Below, in pieces: positions 1 through 7,457 of a stretch of DNA of 17,769 nucleotides. Origin of the DNA: CAZDAM01 sp964503595 (GTDB lineage: Bacteria; Muiribacteriota; UBA6191); the NCBI GenBank assembly GCA_964503595.1, contig CAZDAM010000074.1:1-17769 (forward strand), read 5' to 3'. The position numbers were made by a program, and so were the translations under genes. The notes beneath the pieces were generated by a model, which was given only the letters and a program-made list of their open reading frames with translations, ran no database searches and had not been told where the DNA came from. Each line of letters opens with the position of its first letter. Within the stretch, counting starts at the first letter, position 1.

Positions 1-28
1 TCGGGCCGGAATTCAAGCGCTTCTACCC

Positions 29-77
29 GCCCTGAAATTATGTGCGGAATGTGAGAACTAGAGGTTGACACACAGGG
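29..77 (+). repeat. Right end of an IS-like repeat, first copy
   Basis: The 17-mer GAGGTTGACACACAGGG at 61-77 recurs exactly at 5926-5942, where it forms the right end of an inverted-repeat-bounded element. The 10-mer GCCCTGAAAT at 29-38 also recurs, at 5884-5893, again inside that element, and TATGTGCGGAA at 39-49 resembles the right end of the MITE-like units. Order and orientation agree, so this looks like the right-hand end of a related element whose interior lies left of the window. The family is not identified and no transposase is visible. Confidence 0.55.
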
Positions 78-111
78 CCTTTTCCGCATCAAAATCTATT
101 TTCTCGCTCAT
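58..111 (-). pseudogene. Start of a gene apparently cut by the repeat end
   Basis: Reading leftwards, a strong AAGGAG Shine-Dalgarno stands nine bases before ATG at 109-111. The reading frame gives MSEKIDFDAEKALCVNL and stops at 58-60. The last codons lie in the complement of the repeat end GAGGTTGACACACAGGG, so only about eleven codons are native. A good ribosome site in front of so short a frame suggests that a sixth gene of the lipid operon began here and was interrupted. The product cannot be identified from eleven residues. A genuine short peptide gene is the alternative. Confidence 0.35.
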
Positions 112-148
112 CTGTCATCTCTCCTTGATACAGTTTAAGAAATGACAC

Positions 149-163
149 AGTGTTTTGAACACT
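149..163 (-). terminator. Small hairpin after the last lipid gene
   Basis: AGTGTT and AACACT form a perfect 6-bp stem around a 3-base loop, three bases after the stop codon of the CFA-like gene. On the transcript it is followed by only a weak U-rich run (ATTTCTT). It could end the operon or merely attenuate it; the stem is A/T-rich and short. Confidence 0.3.
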
Positions 164-165
164 CC

Positions 166-1452
166 CTATCTAAGCCTTGCGTTGTTTGGTCTGCTAAAGA
201 GTATTTGAACAACGCTTATATTCTTCATCGCAAAAGCTGCAGAGCAATAACTAAAATAATAATTCCATTTACGAATAAATCTTTCATCAAAATCAAGTTT
301 TCGAATACCATCCAAGGATTGATTGAAGTTTTCTTGCCAGATGTTTAAAGTCTTGGAATAATGTATACCAAAGTCCTTCAGATCCACAATATCAAAATCG
401 GCCATTCGAAAAAACGAATCACTCAACTTATGTATCGAAGGTAACTGACTACCTGGAAATATGTGTTTTTTGATGAAGTCCACTCCATTCTTCATCTCAG
501 CGTATCTCGAATTAGGTGCCGTAATAGCTTGAATAGCAAATAATCCATCAGACACTAAACAATCGCCAATAACTTTGGCATATCTATTCATATACTTATC
601 TCCGACAGCCTCAACCATTTCGATCGATACCGCTTTGGTAAATATGCGCCCATATTTCTCAGGAATATGTCTGTAATCCAACAATTCAATCTCAATGAGA
701 TGGGACACAGATGATGATTCAATGCGCTTTTTTGCCAGACGAAACTGTTCATCAGAGATCGTAAAGGTTTTGACTTTACAGCCATAGTTTTCAGCTGCAT
801 ATAAAGCCATTGAACCCCAACCTGAACCTATCTCCAAGAGAATATCATCCTCACCAAGCTTTAATTGATCTGCAAGACGCTGGTACTTTCTGTGCTGCGC
901 TGCTTCTAAGTCTCGATCAGATTCACTCTCAAATATTGCACTGGAATAGGTTAATGACGGGTCTAAAAAAAAATTGTATAGCGCATTGGATAAATCATAA
1001 TGCTCTGCGATGTTTCTACGGCTGTTTTTAATACTATTCCCACGAAAGATATGCCCAATCAAACTACTTAGATTCAACAACTTCAGCGGAAAACCAAATC
1101 GACCCTTAGCGCCTGACATAACCTGTGTTTTCGACAAATTTAGTATGAAAAATTTAATGACGTCATAAATGCTCCCTGTTTCCCATTTTCCGTCTAGATA
1201 AGCCTCCGCAATACCTATGTCAGTATATAAAACCACCTGTTTAAAGAAGGTGGCGTCTGTTACTAAAATATGAGCATCTACCTGGTCTCTGTCCCCATTG
1301 CCGAAACGATAAGACTCGCCATCATAGCGAGTTTTGACAGTCAATGAACCGATGTCCATAGATTTGAACAGCTTAAAGAGAGCATTCTTAAAAAACCCCT
1401 GTGTGCTTATTGTTGACAATAATTCAGTGGGATGACGAACCTTTTTTTTCAT
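166..1452 (-). CDS. CFA-synthase-family fatty-acid methyltransferase
   Basis: SAM-dependent enzyme of the cyclopropane-fatty-acyl-phospholipid synthase family, which alkylates double bonds of phospholipid acyl chains at the membrane. It has 428 residues from ATG 1452, preceded by GGAAGAG; a TTG at 1464 adds four residues and lacks a good ribosome site. Seen: the substrate-binding start EHYDLSNALYNFFLD near 150-164, the SAM loop LEIGSGWG at 206-213 and SIEMVEAVG around Glu281. Compared with the five bicarbonate ligands of E. coli Cfa (Cys139, Glu239, His266, Ile268, Tyr317), Glu and Tyr365 remain, but the Cys is Ser (YSSA, 171) and the His is Gln (Q308 in IQAIT). I recall the QAIT form from CFA-like enzymes linked to DUF1365, so the product may be a methylated rather than cyclopropanated chain. 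It is last in the five-gene operon, starting 14 bases after DUF1365. Confidence 0.9.
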   Translation of the reverse strand: MKKKVRHPTELLSTISTQGFFKNALFKLFKSMDIGSLTVKTRYDGESYRFGNGDRDQVDAHILVTDATFFKQVVLYTDIGIAEAYLDGKWETGSIYDVIKFFILNLSKTQVMSGAKGRFGFPLKLLNLSSLIGHIFRGNSIKNSRRNIAEHYDLSNALYNFFLDPSLTYSSAIFESESDRDLEAAQHRKYQRLADQLKLGEDDILLEIGSGWGSMALYAAENYGCKVKTFTISDEQFRLAKKRIESSSVSHLIEIELLDYRHIPEKYGRIFTKAVSIEMVEAVGDKYMNRYAKVIGDCLVSDGLFAIQAITAPNSRYAEMKNGVDFIKKHIFPGSQLPSIHKLSDSFFRMADFDIVDLKDFGIHYSKTLNIWQENFNQSLDGIRKLDFDERFIRKWNYYFSYCSAAFAMKNISVVQILFSRPNNARLR

Positions 1453-1466
1453 GTCTCTTCCCAAAA

Positions 1467-2231
1467 TCAGTTATCTAAACTTTGATAATTAGTTTGATGC
1501 TCCACAAACTCTTCCTTTCTAAAGTAACGGAGTCCTTTTAAATAAAGGAACAGAGCCTGGAAATGTATTAAAAAGATCACTTTGAAACTCACTAATGGAT
1601 GCTTTAAAAATGACATTGAAATTGATTTTTTGGTAAGCTTCTTAAATCTTCCATTCAGACTCGCAGTCAGAATAGGAGATTTATCCAGTTGTTCAGTAGT
1701 TACAACTAAGCGTAAATTTTGACCATCGATCTTCAAATCAAATTTGAAATTATGTTGGTGCTCAATAAAGGGTGAAACGTAGAAATTCTTACGCTGTAAT
1801 GTAGATGTCTTTTTGGAAAAATAATACTTTTGCTCACCAAATGTATTACCCACCTCATAAATAATGTCGAACTTCTCATTCGACTCACTTAAACAACATA
1901 AATATACACTAATTGGATTAAAAACATATCCGAATGATCTAAGGTTTGTAATTAAAATAATCTTGGAATAATGCTCGATAGACCGATCAAATTTTTCTTG
2001 CATAGCCCGATTCAATTCATCCATCCCAGTGTCTTTTAAAATACAATGATCGGAAAAATTGAATCTATACAGTGAAGGCCTATTAATTCCCAGGAATGGA
2101 CTCAAGGATTTATATTTATCCAAATGCAATAGGTCCAGACCAAACATAAAGTGAGAATAAGTGAAACCACGTCTCACTTCAACATGTCTGGTGTGGCTAG
2201 TCTCTGCATATAAGATTCCGTCATCAATCAA
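1467..2231 (-). CDS. DUF1365 family protein
   Basis: The 254-residue product is a clear DUF1365 member. The start ILYAETSHTRH (6-16) matches the family's usual L-Y-x-G/x-x-x-H-x-R opening. GYVFNPISVYLC (101-112) and EVGNTFGE (126-133) are its hallmark motifs. The biochemical role is not established; the family is almost always next to an FAD amine-oxidase-like gene and a CFA-like methyltransferase, exactly as here, and is linked to light or singlet-oxygen regulons. The frame begins with TTG at 2231, which overlaps the TGA of the FAD gene (TTGA). An AGGTAGGGA ribosome site lies about six bases upstream, and no later Met precedes the conserved start, so TTG initiation with translational coupling is likely. 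It has no signal peptide. A hydrophobic stretch near 215-232 may be membrane-associated. Confidence 0.9.
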   Translation of the reverse strand: MIDDGILYAETSHTRHVEVRRGFTYSHFMFGLDLLHLDKYKSLSPFLGINRPSLYRFNFSDHCILKDTGMDELNRAMQEKFDRSIEHYSKIILITNLRSFGYVFNPISVYLCCLSESNEKFDIIYEVGNTFGEQKYYFSKKTSTLQRKNFYVSPFIEHQHNFKFDLKIDGQNLRLVVTTEQLDKSPILTASLNGRFKKLTKKSISMSFLKHPLVSFKVIFLIHFQALFLYLKGLRYFRKEEFVEHQTNYQSLDN

Positions 2232-3505
2232 AGTACATCCCTACCTAAGATTGAACTGCAAAGATCATAAGAAGATTTAAGCCCATCCTCATGAAAACCG
2301 TTGGCTTGATACGCACCTGCAAAATAAACAGGACCTTCAGAATTAAGTTCACTGAAACGACTTTGCAATCTAAATGTATTTGTATCAAAAATAGGATGAT
2401 GATATTCAATCGTCTTCAGAACACTATCTGGCGATATATCGTTTGCACCATTGATAGAGACAAAATAGTTCCGGTAATCTGAAACACCTTGCAGTTTATT
2501 CATGTAGTAAACGGTTGATGGCTTCAAACTACCGTCTGCATTAGGCTTGTAAACGAAATTCCAGGAAGACCAACAGGCCTTTGTTTTCGGCATTACACTT
2601 TCGTCAGTGTGAACCGTAGCAATATTCCTCTCATACTTGAAAAAGGGTAAAATCTGCGACTCTGTCTCATTTGCTTGATCAAGCATTGCGTACGCTTGGT
2701 CTGAATGTGCGGCTATGATAACAATATCGTAAGTTTCTTCACGACCTGCTTCTGTCGTAACGGTTACATCTCTAAAACCATTTCTATTATTACGTTTAAC
2801 ATTTGTAACCGGAGAGTTGAGAATGATTCTATCTTCAAATCCCCTGATTAGTCGATCACGATATTGGAATGAGCCTCCCTCAACTGTATACCACTGATAC
2901 TGCGTATCAAGCCCTAAAAATCCATGATTCTTGAAAAATCTAATTAAAGAGTAAATAGGAAAATTTAACATCTTTTCAGGAGGAGTAGACCAGACGGCCG
3001 AGCTCATCGGAATCAGATAGTCCTCCAGCATTCGATGCTTGAATTGGTACTTCTCAACAAATTCTGCGATACTTATATTTTCAAAATCATCCATCAGAGC
3101 AATGTCATTTGCCAGTTTGTTGAAGCGATTAATCTCCCACAAAAATCTATAATGCTTCCACCTAAAAAAATTACTACGCTGGGCAAACAAACCGTTAATA
3201 CCCGTACCTGTATATTCCAATCCATTTTGCCTGTTCTGAACACTGAATGACATATCAGTCTTCACGATTGGAACAGCCAGTTTCTTAAATAATTTCACCA
3301 TCAATGGATAAGTGTGAAAATTAAACACCATGAAGCCCGAATCAAAAACAGCGTTCTCACCTCTGCAATCCAAACTCAGGGTATTGGTATGACCGCCAAT
3401 ATAATCTGACTTTTCATACACTGTAATGTCATAGTCATCTTTCAAAAAATAGGCAGAGCTCATGCCGGATATACCCGTGCCGATAATTGCCGCCCGTTTT
3501 TTCAT
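2228..3505 (-). CDS. FAD/NAD(P)-binding amine-oxidase-like protein
   Basis: Flavin-dependent oxidoreductase of the protoporphyrinogen/amine-oxidase superfamily, 425 residues. The dinucleotide-binding loop is GTGISG at 9-14, with the acidic residue of the Rossmann fold at Glu31 and the flavin motif GGHTNT at 37-42. The C-terminal flavin-closing segment reads YFAGAYQANGFHEDG near 395-410. The start chosen is ATG 3505, overlapping the upstream stop as ATGA; an upstream in-frame extension to 3544 runs into the previous gene and lacks the fold. This family accompanies DUF1365 and CFA-like genes in many bacteria. Genes of this type have been implicated in desaturating methylated acyl chains on the way to furan fatty acids in alphaproteobacteria, but which product does which step cannot be carried over here without alignment. 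It is probably cytoplasmic and membrane-facing. Confidence 0.88.
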   Translation of the reverse strand: MKKRAAIIGTGISGMSSAYFLKDDYDITVYEKSDYIGGHTNTLSLDCRGENAVFDSGFMVFNFHTYPLMVKLFKKLAVPIVKTDMSFSVQNRQNGLEYTGTGINGLFAQRSNFFRWKHYRFLWEINRFNKLANDIALMDDFENISIAEFVEKYQFKHRMLEDYLIPMSSAVWSTPPEKMLNFPIYSLIRFFKNHGFLGLDTQYQWYTVEGGSFQYRDRLIRGFEDRIILNSPVTNVKRNNRNGFRDVTVTTEAGREETYDIVIIAAHSDQAYAMLDQANETESQILPFFKYERNIATVHTDESVMPKTKACWSSWNFVYKPNADGSLKPSTVYYMNKLQGVSDYRNYFVSINGANDISPDSVLKTIEYHHPIFDTNTFRLQSRFSELNSEGPVYFAGAYQANGFHEDGLKSSYDLCSSILGRDVL

Positions 3506-4530
3506 ACAGATTTCTTTTCCAAAAGGTAGTGACTGACAAACCACTCATGACCATCGTTATAACGAAATAATTCCGCGCAAGACAAGAAGAAGACTCGCCA
3601 ATATTCAAACCATTTTCGCGCATCCCCTTGATAGGAAGAACGGAAAATACTTAACACCTGCCGTCTATTACTGTCTTGATTCTGCAACCATGCTTCAGAA
3701 GTTTTCCAATAATTGAGTCCATTTACTTTCCACTTGCTCACCACCTCTAGAGGACTCTCAACATTTTCTATCAGACTATGTGATGGCATGATGCCACCTG
3801 AGAAAAAATACTTACTCATCCAATCTGAATCATCCACCACATCAAAATAATAAGTAAGCTCTCGATGGGTGAATATATGAACGAACAACTTGGCATCAGA
3901 CTTCATCCAATTTGAGATTTTTGAAAGAAGCGCCTTATAGTTTCTGACATGCTCAAACATCTCTATCGAAACCACTCTGTCAAATTGATTATGGTTCAGT
4001 TCAAGCTCGTTGATATCACAGGTGATCACCTCAACGTTATTATGACCCCGATCTACACAAGCTTCATCAATCCAGGTTTTTTGAGTACTGGAATTCGAAA
4101 CCGCAGTAATCTTACAATTTGGAAATTTATTGGCCAGATAGAGCGTCATTGAGCCCCATCCACATCCTAAATCTAAAATCTGCATTCCATCTTTCATCTG
4201 AGCCCGTTCAATATACAGATCCAGCATGTGAGATTCCGACTCATCGATGCTACGGGCACCACTTTCCCAATACCCAGAGGAGTACTTCTTCCAGCGCCCT
4301 AGCACAGACTGATAAAAACCTGTAGGCACTTCATAGTGTTGCTGATTTGCATCGAGCGTATTGATAGCAATCTCGCCTCGGGATAATTCTTGTAATCTCC
4401 TAATTTGGATGCTCTTAAAATCTCCTTCATATTCTTGTTCTAATCTTTTCCGACACAAGTACCTAATACCCATTCTTATTAAAAAGTCTGGGATAAAGCC
4501 TTTCTCAATAAGTTTATAAATCATGTGCAT
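3502..4530 (-). CDS. CFA/coclaurine-N-methyltransferase-like SAM methyltransferase
   Basis: A second SAM-dependent methyltransferase of the CFA superfamily, 342 residues. Seen: HYEVPTGFY at 65-73, the SAM loop ILDLGCGWG at 118-126, EMFEHV at 190-195 and VHIF at 217-220. It lacks the long N-terminal region of true Cfa and resembles the CNMT-like branch, which in plants methylates amines and in bacteria has mostly unknown substrates. Unlike the other methyltransferase of this operon it keeps a His at the position like E. coli His266 (VHIF), while the Cys position is Ser (YSSG). ATG 4530 follows the desaturase stop by 19 bases; ATG 4524 is an alternative, because AGAAGA then lies at a better spacing. 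It overlaps the FAD gene by 4 bp (ATGA). The operon context points to a lipid acyl chain as substrate, but an amine head group is possible. Confidence 0.85.
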   Translation of the reverse strand: MHMIYKLIEKGFIPDFLIRMGIRYLCRKRLEQEYEGDFKSIQIRRLQELSRGEIAINTLDANQQHYEVPTGFYQSVLGRWKKYSSGYWESGARSIDESESHMLDLYIERAQMKDGMQILDLGCGWGSMTLYLANKFPNCKITAVSNSSTQKTWIDEACVDRGHNNVEVITCDINELELNHNQFDRVVSIEMFEHVRNYKALLSKISNWMKSDAKLFVHIFTHRELTYYFDVVDDSDWMSKYFFSGGIMPSHSLIENVESPLEVVSKWKVNGLNYWKTSEAWLQNQDSNRRQVLSIFRSSYQGDARKWFEYWRVFFLSCAELFRYNDGHEWFVSHYLLEKKSV

Positions 4531-4549
4531 TCTTCTGGACTACTAAAGA

Positions 4550-5284
4550 CTAAGCCAATGTTGCTTTAACGGGTTGTATAATGCCCAAGGAATTCAATAC
4601 GCGCATGATTAGAAACGTCAGATCGAATTCGTACCACTTACTTGCAAAATCCCATTTCCTGCAGGCTTTATGATGATTATTCTGATACAACTCTCCCATC
4701 ATCAAAAAGTCGATCCATAAGGTGTTGTAGGAATGATCATCCAGATCAAAATTACGATAACCGTATTTGTGTCCACACCAATTCACAATAGCTCCATGGA
4801 TCGGACCCATCATAGCATGAACAGGGACTAGTATATAAAACAGAGGGCTCGGTGCAAAAAGATAATAAAATCCCGCATAGAATAATATCCAACTGAGTCG
4901 TACAGACCATAAGTCTGTAACGAGATCCATTTTGACAAATATATTAAACCTGAAACGGGGCGGAATTTTGACCTTGTTCTTTACCAGAGCCTCGTAAGTC
5001 TGGAAAGTTTTCCACATCATGGTAAAGAGGTTCTGATTTTGATGGGGACTATGAGGATCTCCAGGCTGATCAGAATGTTCGTGGTGAAGGTTGTGAACAG
5101 TTGCATAGGCCGATGGATTCAAAAATGAAGTACCCTGAGACACAAAAGTCAATACATAGAAAAATCTTTGCCAAAAAGGGGTTAAAACAAACATTTTATG
5201 AGACGCGTATCTATGCAGAAAAAAACTTTGGCAAAACAGGGAGAGATACCAATGACCTACAAAGAATGCTATACACCACAGCAT
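4550..5284 (-). CDS. Membrane fatty-acid (acyl-CoA) desaturase
   Basis: Integral membrane di-iron desaturase of the delta-9 acyl-CoA/acyl-lipid type, which inserts a cis double bond using O2 and an electron donor. It has 244 residues, at the short end of the family. The three His boxes are present: HRYASH (24-29), HNLHHEH (64-70) and NNHH (202-205), plus the accessory GHKYG around His172. Hydrophobic segments lie near 3-22, 36-55, 128-148 and 148-166. The start ATG 5284 has AAGGAG at proper spacing. It is the first gene of the minus-strand operon, so the double bond it makes is a plausible substrate for the two CFA-family methyltransferases downstream. No ferredoxin or reductase gene is nearby, so electrons must come from elsewhere or from a host oxidoreductase. 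Confidence 0.92.
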   Translation of the reverse strand: MLWCIAFFVGHWYLSLFCQSFFLHRYASHKMFVLTPFWQRFFYVLTFVSQGTSFLNPSAYATVHNLHHEHSDQPGDPHSPHQNQNLFTMMWKTFQTYEALVKNKVKIPPRFRFNIFVKMDLVTDLWSVRLSWILFYAGFYYLFAPSPLFYILVPVHAMMGPIHGAIVNWCGHKYGYRNFDLDDHSYNTLWIDFLMMGELYQNNHHKACRKWDFASKWYEFDLTFLIMRVLNSLGIIQPVKATLA

Positions 5285-5308
5285 AAAATTGACTCCTTAT
5301 TTACAAGC

Positions 5309-5322
5309 CAATAAATTTATTG
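5309..5322. promoter_or_regulatory. Perfect 14-bp palindrome before the lipid operon
   Basis: CAATAAATTTATTG is a perfect palindrome in the leader of the desaturase operon, 24 bases upstream of the start codon. It is placed where a dimeric repressor or activator could act. It is wholly A/T apart from its outer C/G, so chance in this A+T-rich segment is a real alternative. Confidence 0.3.
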
Positions 5323-5348
5323 AAGGAAGTCAAATTCAGCAAGAAATT

Positions 5349-5378
5349 TTCATAATTTTGCATCAAAATTCCTGTAAA
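5349..5378 (-). promoter_or_regulatory. Weak candidate promoter of the lipid operon
   Basis: On the minus strand TTTACA (5373-5378) is followed after 18 bases by TATGAA (5349-5354). It lies 65 bases upstream of the desaturase start, between the element at 5401 and the palindrome at 5309-5322. No clear ECF-sigma (ChrR-type) promoter was seen by eye. The A+T richness makes false hits likely. Confidence 0.25.
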
Positions 5379-5400
5379 TGCTAAACTGAATGACCAGAAC

Positions 5401-5942
5401 GTGTCAACCTGTTTTGAGCCACATCGGCAAACATTAAGTTGCTCGACGCGCTTTTGCTCAGCTGATTCTTGGGGGCGTGTCCAGTGGCTGATTTACCTGA
5501 TCCTAGGACTCCGTGTGCGGCGAAACTCTGCAGTTGCTGAAGAGTTTTTCACGGCGCAAAAGCTCACCCGCTTCACCATGCCTGCAGACATCGGCCCGTT
5601 GTAGAATGAAAAGCCTGTACTCGGGACTGAAAACCATGCAAGTTCGCTTTTCTAAAGCTGGATCGGGTTCGACCTTGAGCCCTGCAGATGTGTTTGGTTA
5701 CGGTATGTGCGACTCTCCTGATTCTCTCTTTCCGCACATAGCATTCCGGCACAAAAAACAGACGAAAACAAACAGGAACTTTTGTGACTTTTGCGTACCT
5801 TTATCGGCCAGAGCCTCCTGATATAGTAGAAAAGTGCCAACTTCGGTGCTTTTTAAATGCCATGTGCGGAATACCAGCTGATTGCCCTGAAATCTATGTT
5901 GTATCAAAATCAGGTGGCTCAGCTGGAGGTTGACACACAGGG
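5401..5942. mobile_element. Inverted-repeat-bounded, transposase-less element
   Basis: The left end GTGTCAACCT (5401-5410), followed by TGAGCCAC (5415-5422), matches the complement of the right end, where GTGGCTCA (5914-5921) precedes AGGTTGACAC (5927-5936). With a five- or six-base middle, this gives inverted ends of about 22 bases. The right end with its outer ACAGGG recurs exactly at 61-77. The 540-bp interior has no frame that I recognise as a transposase, so it is either a decayed insertion sequence or a non-autonomous derivative; no target duplication is evident. It contains a nested 142-bp MITE-like unit. This element fills nearly all of the 680-bp gap between the desaturase and the first SDR gene, and 5423-5723 shows nothing else that I can name. 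Confidence 0.55.
5724..5879. repeat. MITE-like unit, copy A
   Basis: This 156-bp stretch matches 8196-8350 with about 16 substitutions and one single-base indel, counted by hand. Its core 5730-5871 (142 bp) has inverted ends: TTCCGCACATAGCATT at 5730-5745 pairs with AATGCCATGTGCGGAA at 5856-5871, 15 of 16 positions. Inside, GGCAC (5748-5752) can pair with GTGCC (5834-5838). It has no coding capacity of note. Size, inverted ends and two nearby copies fit a miniature transposable element; a structured RNA or terminator role is possible. Confidence 0.65.
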
Positions 5943-5957
5943 AGGTCTGTCTATACT
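5930..5957 (+). promoter_or_regulatory. Sigma70-type promoter of the SDR pair, -35 in the repeat end
   Basis: TTGACA (5930-5935) and TATACT (5952-5957) are separated by 16 bases. The -35 box lies within the inverted repeat end and the -10 just outside the element. The first base expected in the transcript, about seven bases past the -10, falls on or next to the ATG at 5964. No Shine-Dalgarno could then be in the mRNA, so translation would be leaderless. Confidence 0.65.
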
Positions 5958-5963
5958 GTAAGC

Positions 5964-7457
5964 ATGAAAAGACCTGCCCTTTTCGTAGCTGGTGCTACTG
6001 GTTACATTGGTCAAAAACTCATCAGTAAACTGTGCTCAGAGGGTCATCGGCCAAGATGTGGTGCGAGAGTACCGGAGTACCTCGAAGGCAGAGTACCTGC
6101 ATCCGTCACTGTCTCAAAATTCGACTGCCATGATCAATCCAGCATAGAGTCATCGCTTAGAAACATCGATATTGCCTTTTATCTTGTCCACTCAATGGGT
6201 GCAGGTGACAAGGACGATTTCATCAGCCTGGAAAAACAAAGTGCCCTTAATTTTGCCAAAGCTGCAACACTCTGTGGGGTCAAAAAGATAATCTATCTTG
6301 GTGGATTGGGAAACGAAGAATCTGAACTTTCATCACACTTGCGCAGTCGACAAGAAGTAGGACGTTGTCTGGCTTCAACAGGAATACCGGTTATCGAGTT
6401 TCGAGCATCTATTATTGTGGGCGCGGGCAGTCTTAGCTATGAACTTGTCAGAGCACTTTGCGAAAGGCTGCCAGTGATGACCTGCCCCAGCTGGGTGAAC
6501 ACTCAGGCACAACCCATTGGTGTGTGGTCAGTTCTTGAATATCTTTCAGCTTCGATCCATTTACCCGTCGAACACCAGGAACATCGTATCTACGAAATTG
6601 GAGGTCAGGACCAAGTAAGTTATCTGGACATAATGAAAGAATATTGCAGACTGCGGGGACTGAAACGATTGTTTATTCCACTGCCCTTTTTAACCCCGGG
6701 ACTTTCCAGTCTGTGGCTGGCTTTTATCACACCTTTATACGCAAGAGTTGGCAGAAAACTGGTGGAGAGCCTCAAGAACCCGACAATTGTAACCAGCAAC
6801 CGGGCTTTAATTGATTTTCCGTTAATCAAGGTACTAAGCTTTGAACACGCTATTAAAAAATCTCTGGAAGAAGAAGAAAAAGCAAGCAGACAGGTCAAAT
6901 GGTCTGCTGCAATATCAAGCAAGGGTTTGCGACGCAAGTGGGCCGGAGTGCGATTTGGAAACCGAATCGTAGATTCACACTCCTTGATAATTGAAGCATC
7001 ATCGTTACAGTCAGCATTTGAACCTGTGGCATCCATAGGTGGAGAAAACGGATGGTATTACGCAAACTGGCTATGGAAAATCAGAGGGTTTATTGATCAA
7101 CTGATTGGTGGTGTAGGAATAAAGAGAGGACGCCCTGACCCAAACAATTTGTGTGTTGGTGATACAGTGGACTGGTGGCGTGTGGAAGCATACGAAGAAG
7201 ACAGATTGCTCAGGCTTTACGCCGAAATGAAGGTTCCCGGAAGAGCCTGGCTCGAGTTTCGGCTTACCCGCGTGGATCTGCATCGCTACAAGTTGACCCA
7301 GAATGCCATCTTTGATCCCGTGGGTTTGTTTGGGCTTGTTTACTGGTACTCCCTTTACCCCCTTCACGGCATTATCTTCAAAGGAATGCTTAATGCCATG
7401 CAGGATCGAATTCTGAACAAAGAGAGATTTGCATCCAAGGCGAGTAAAAATGCATGA
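5964..7457 (+). CDS. Atypical SDR with C-terminal DUF2867 domain
   Basis: The 497-residue protein starts with an NAD(P)-binding Rossmann domain: GATGYIG at 10-16, and VHSMG and YLGGLG further on, in the manner of atypical SDR/NmrA-like proteins. From about residue 330 the C-terminal part, rich in Trp and Tyr (WYYANWLW, VDWWRVEA), fits DUF2867, with a hydrophobic end near 445-470 (VYWYSLYPLHGIIFKGML). SDR-DUF2867 proteins are often near DUF1365/CFA-like genes in light-response clusters, which links it to the neighbouring lipid operon. The reaction is unknown. The start ATG 5964 is only six bases past a TATACT -10 box, so the message is probably leaderless. It overlaps the next SDR gene by 8 bp. 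Composition is between that of the lipid operon and that of the right half. Confidence 0.85.
   Translation: MKRPALFVAGATGYIGQKLISKLCSEGHRPRCGARVPEYLEGRVPASVTVSKFDCHDQSSIESSLRNIDIAFYLVHSMGAGDKDDFISLEKQSALNFAKAATLCGVKKIIYLGGLGNEESELSSHLRSRQEVGRCLASTGIPVIEFRASIIVGAGSLSYELVRALCERLPVMTCPSWVNTQAQPIGVWSVLEYLSASIHLPVEHQEHRIYEIGGQDQVSYLDIMKEYCRLRGLKRLFIPLPFLTPGLSSLWLAFITPLYARVGRKLVESLKNPTIVTSNRALIDFPLIKVLSFEHAIKKSLEEEEKASRQVKWSAAISSKGLRRKWAGVRFGNRIVDSHSLIIEASSLQSAFEPVASIGGENGWYYANWLWKIRGFIDQLIGGVGIKRGRPDPNNLCVGDTVDWWRVEAYEEDRLLRLYAEMKVPGRAWLEFRLTRVDLHRYKLTQNAIFDPVGLFGLVYWYSLYPLHGIIFKGMLNAMQDRILNKERFASKASKNA

Noticed and set aside
65..92. TTGACA at 65-70 as a promoter, by analogy with the copy at 5930
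   Set aside because: No acceptable -10 box occurs 15-19 bases downstream, and it would run antisense into the lipid operon.
5309..5322. The palindrome as a terminator stem
   Set aside because: It is all A/T inside, has no loop to speak of and lies in the leader of a gene, not after one.
5513..5821. Plus-strand frame of 102 codons within the inverted-repeat element, possible transposase remnant
   Set aside because: No DDE or other transposase motif, it runs into the MITE-like unit and its composition is that of a chance frame.
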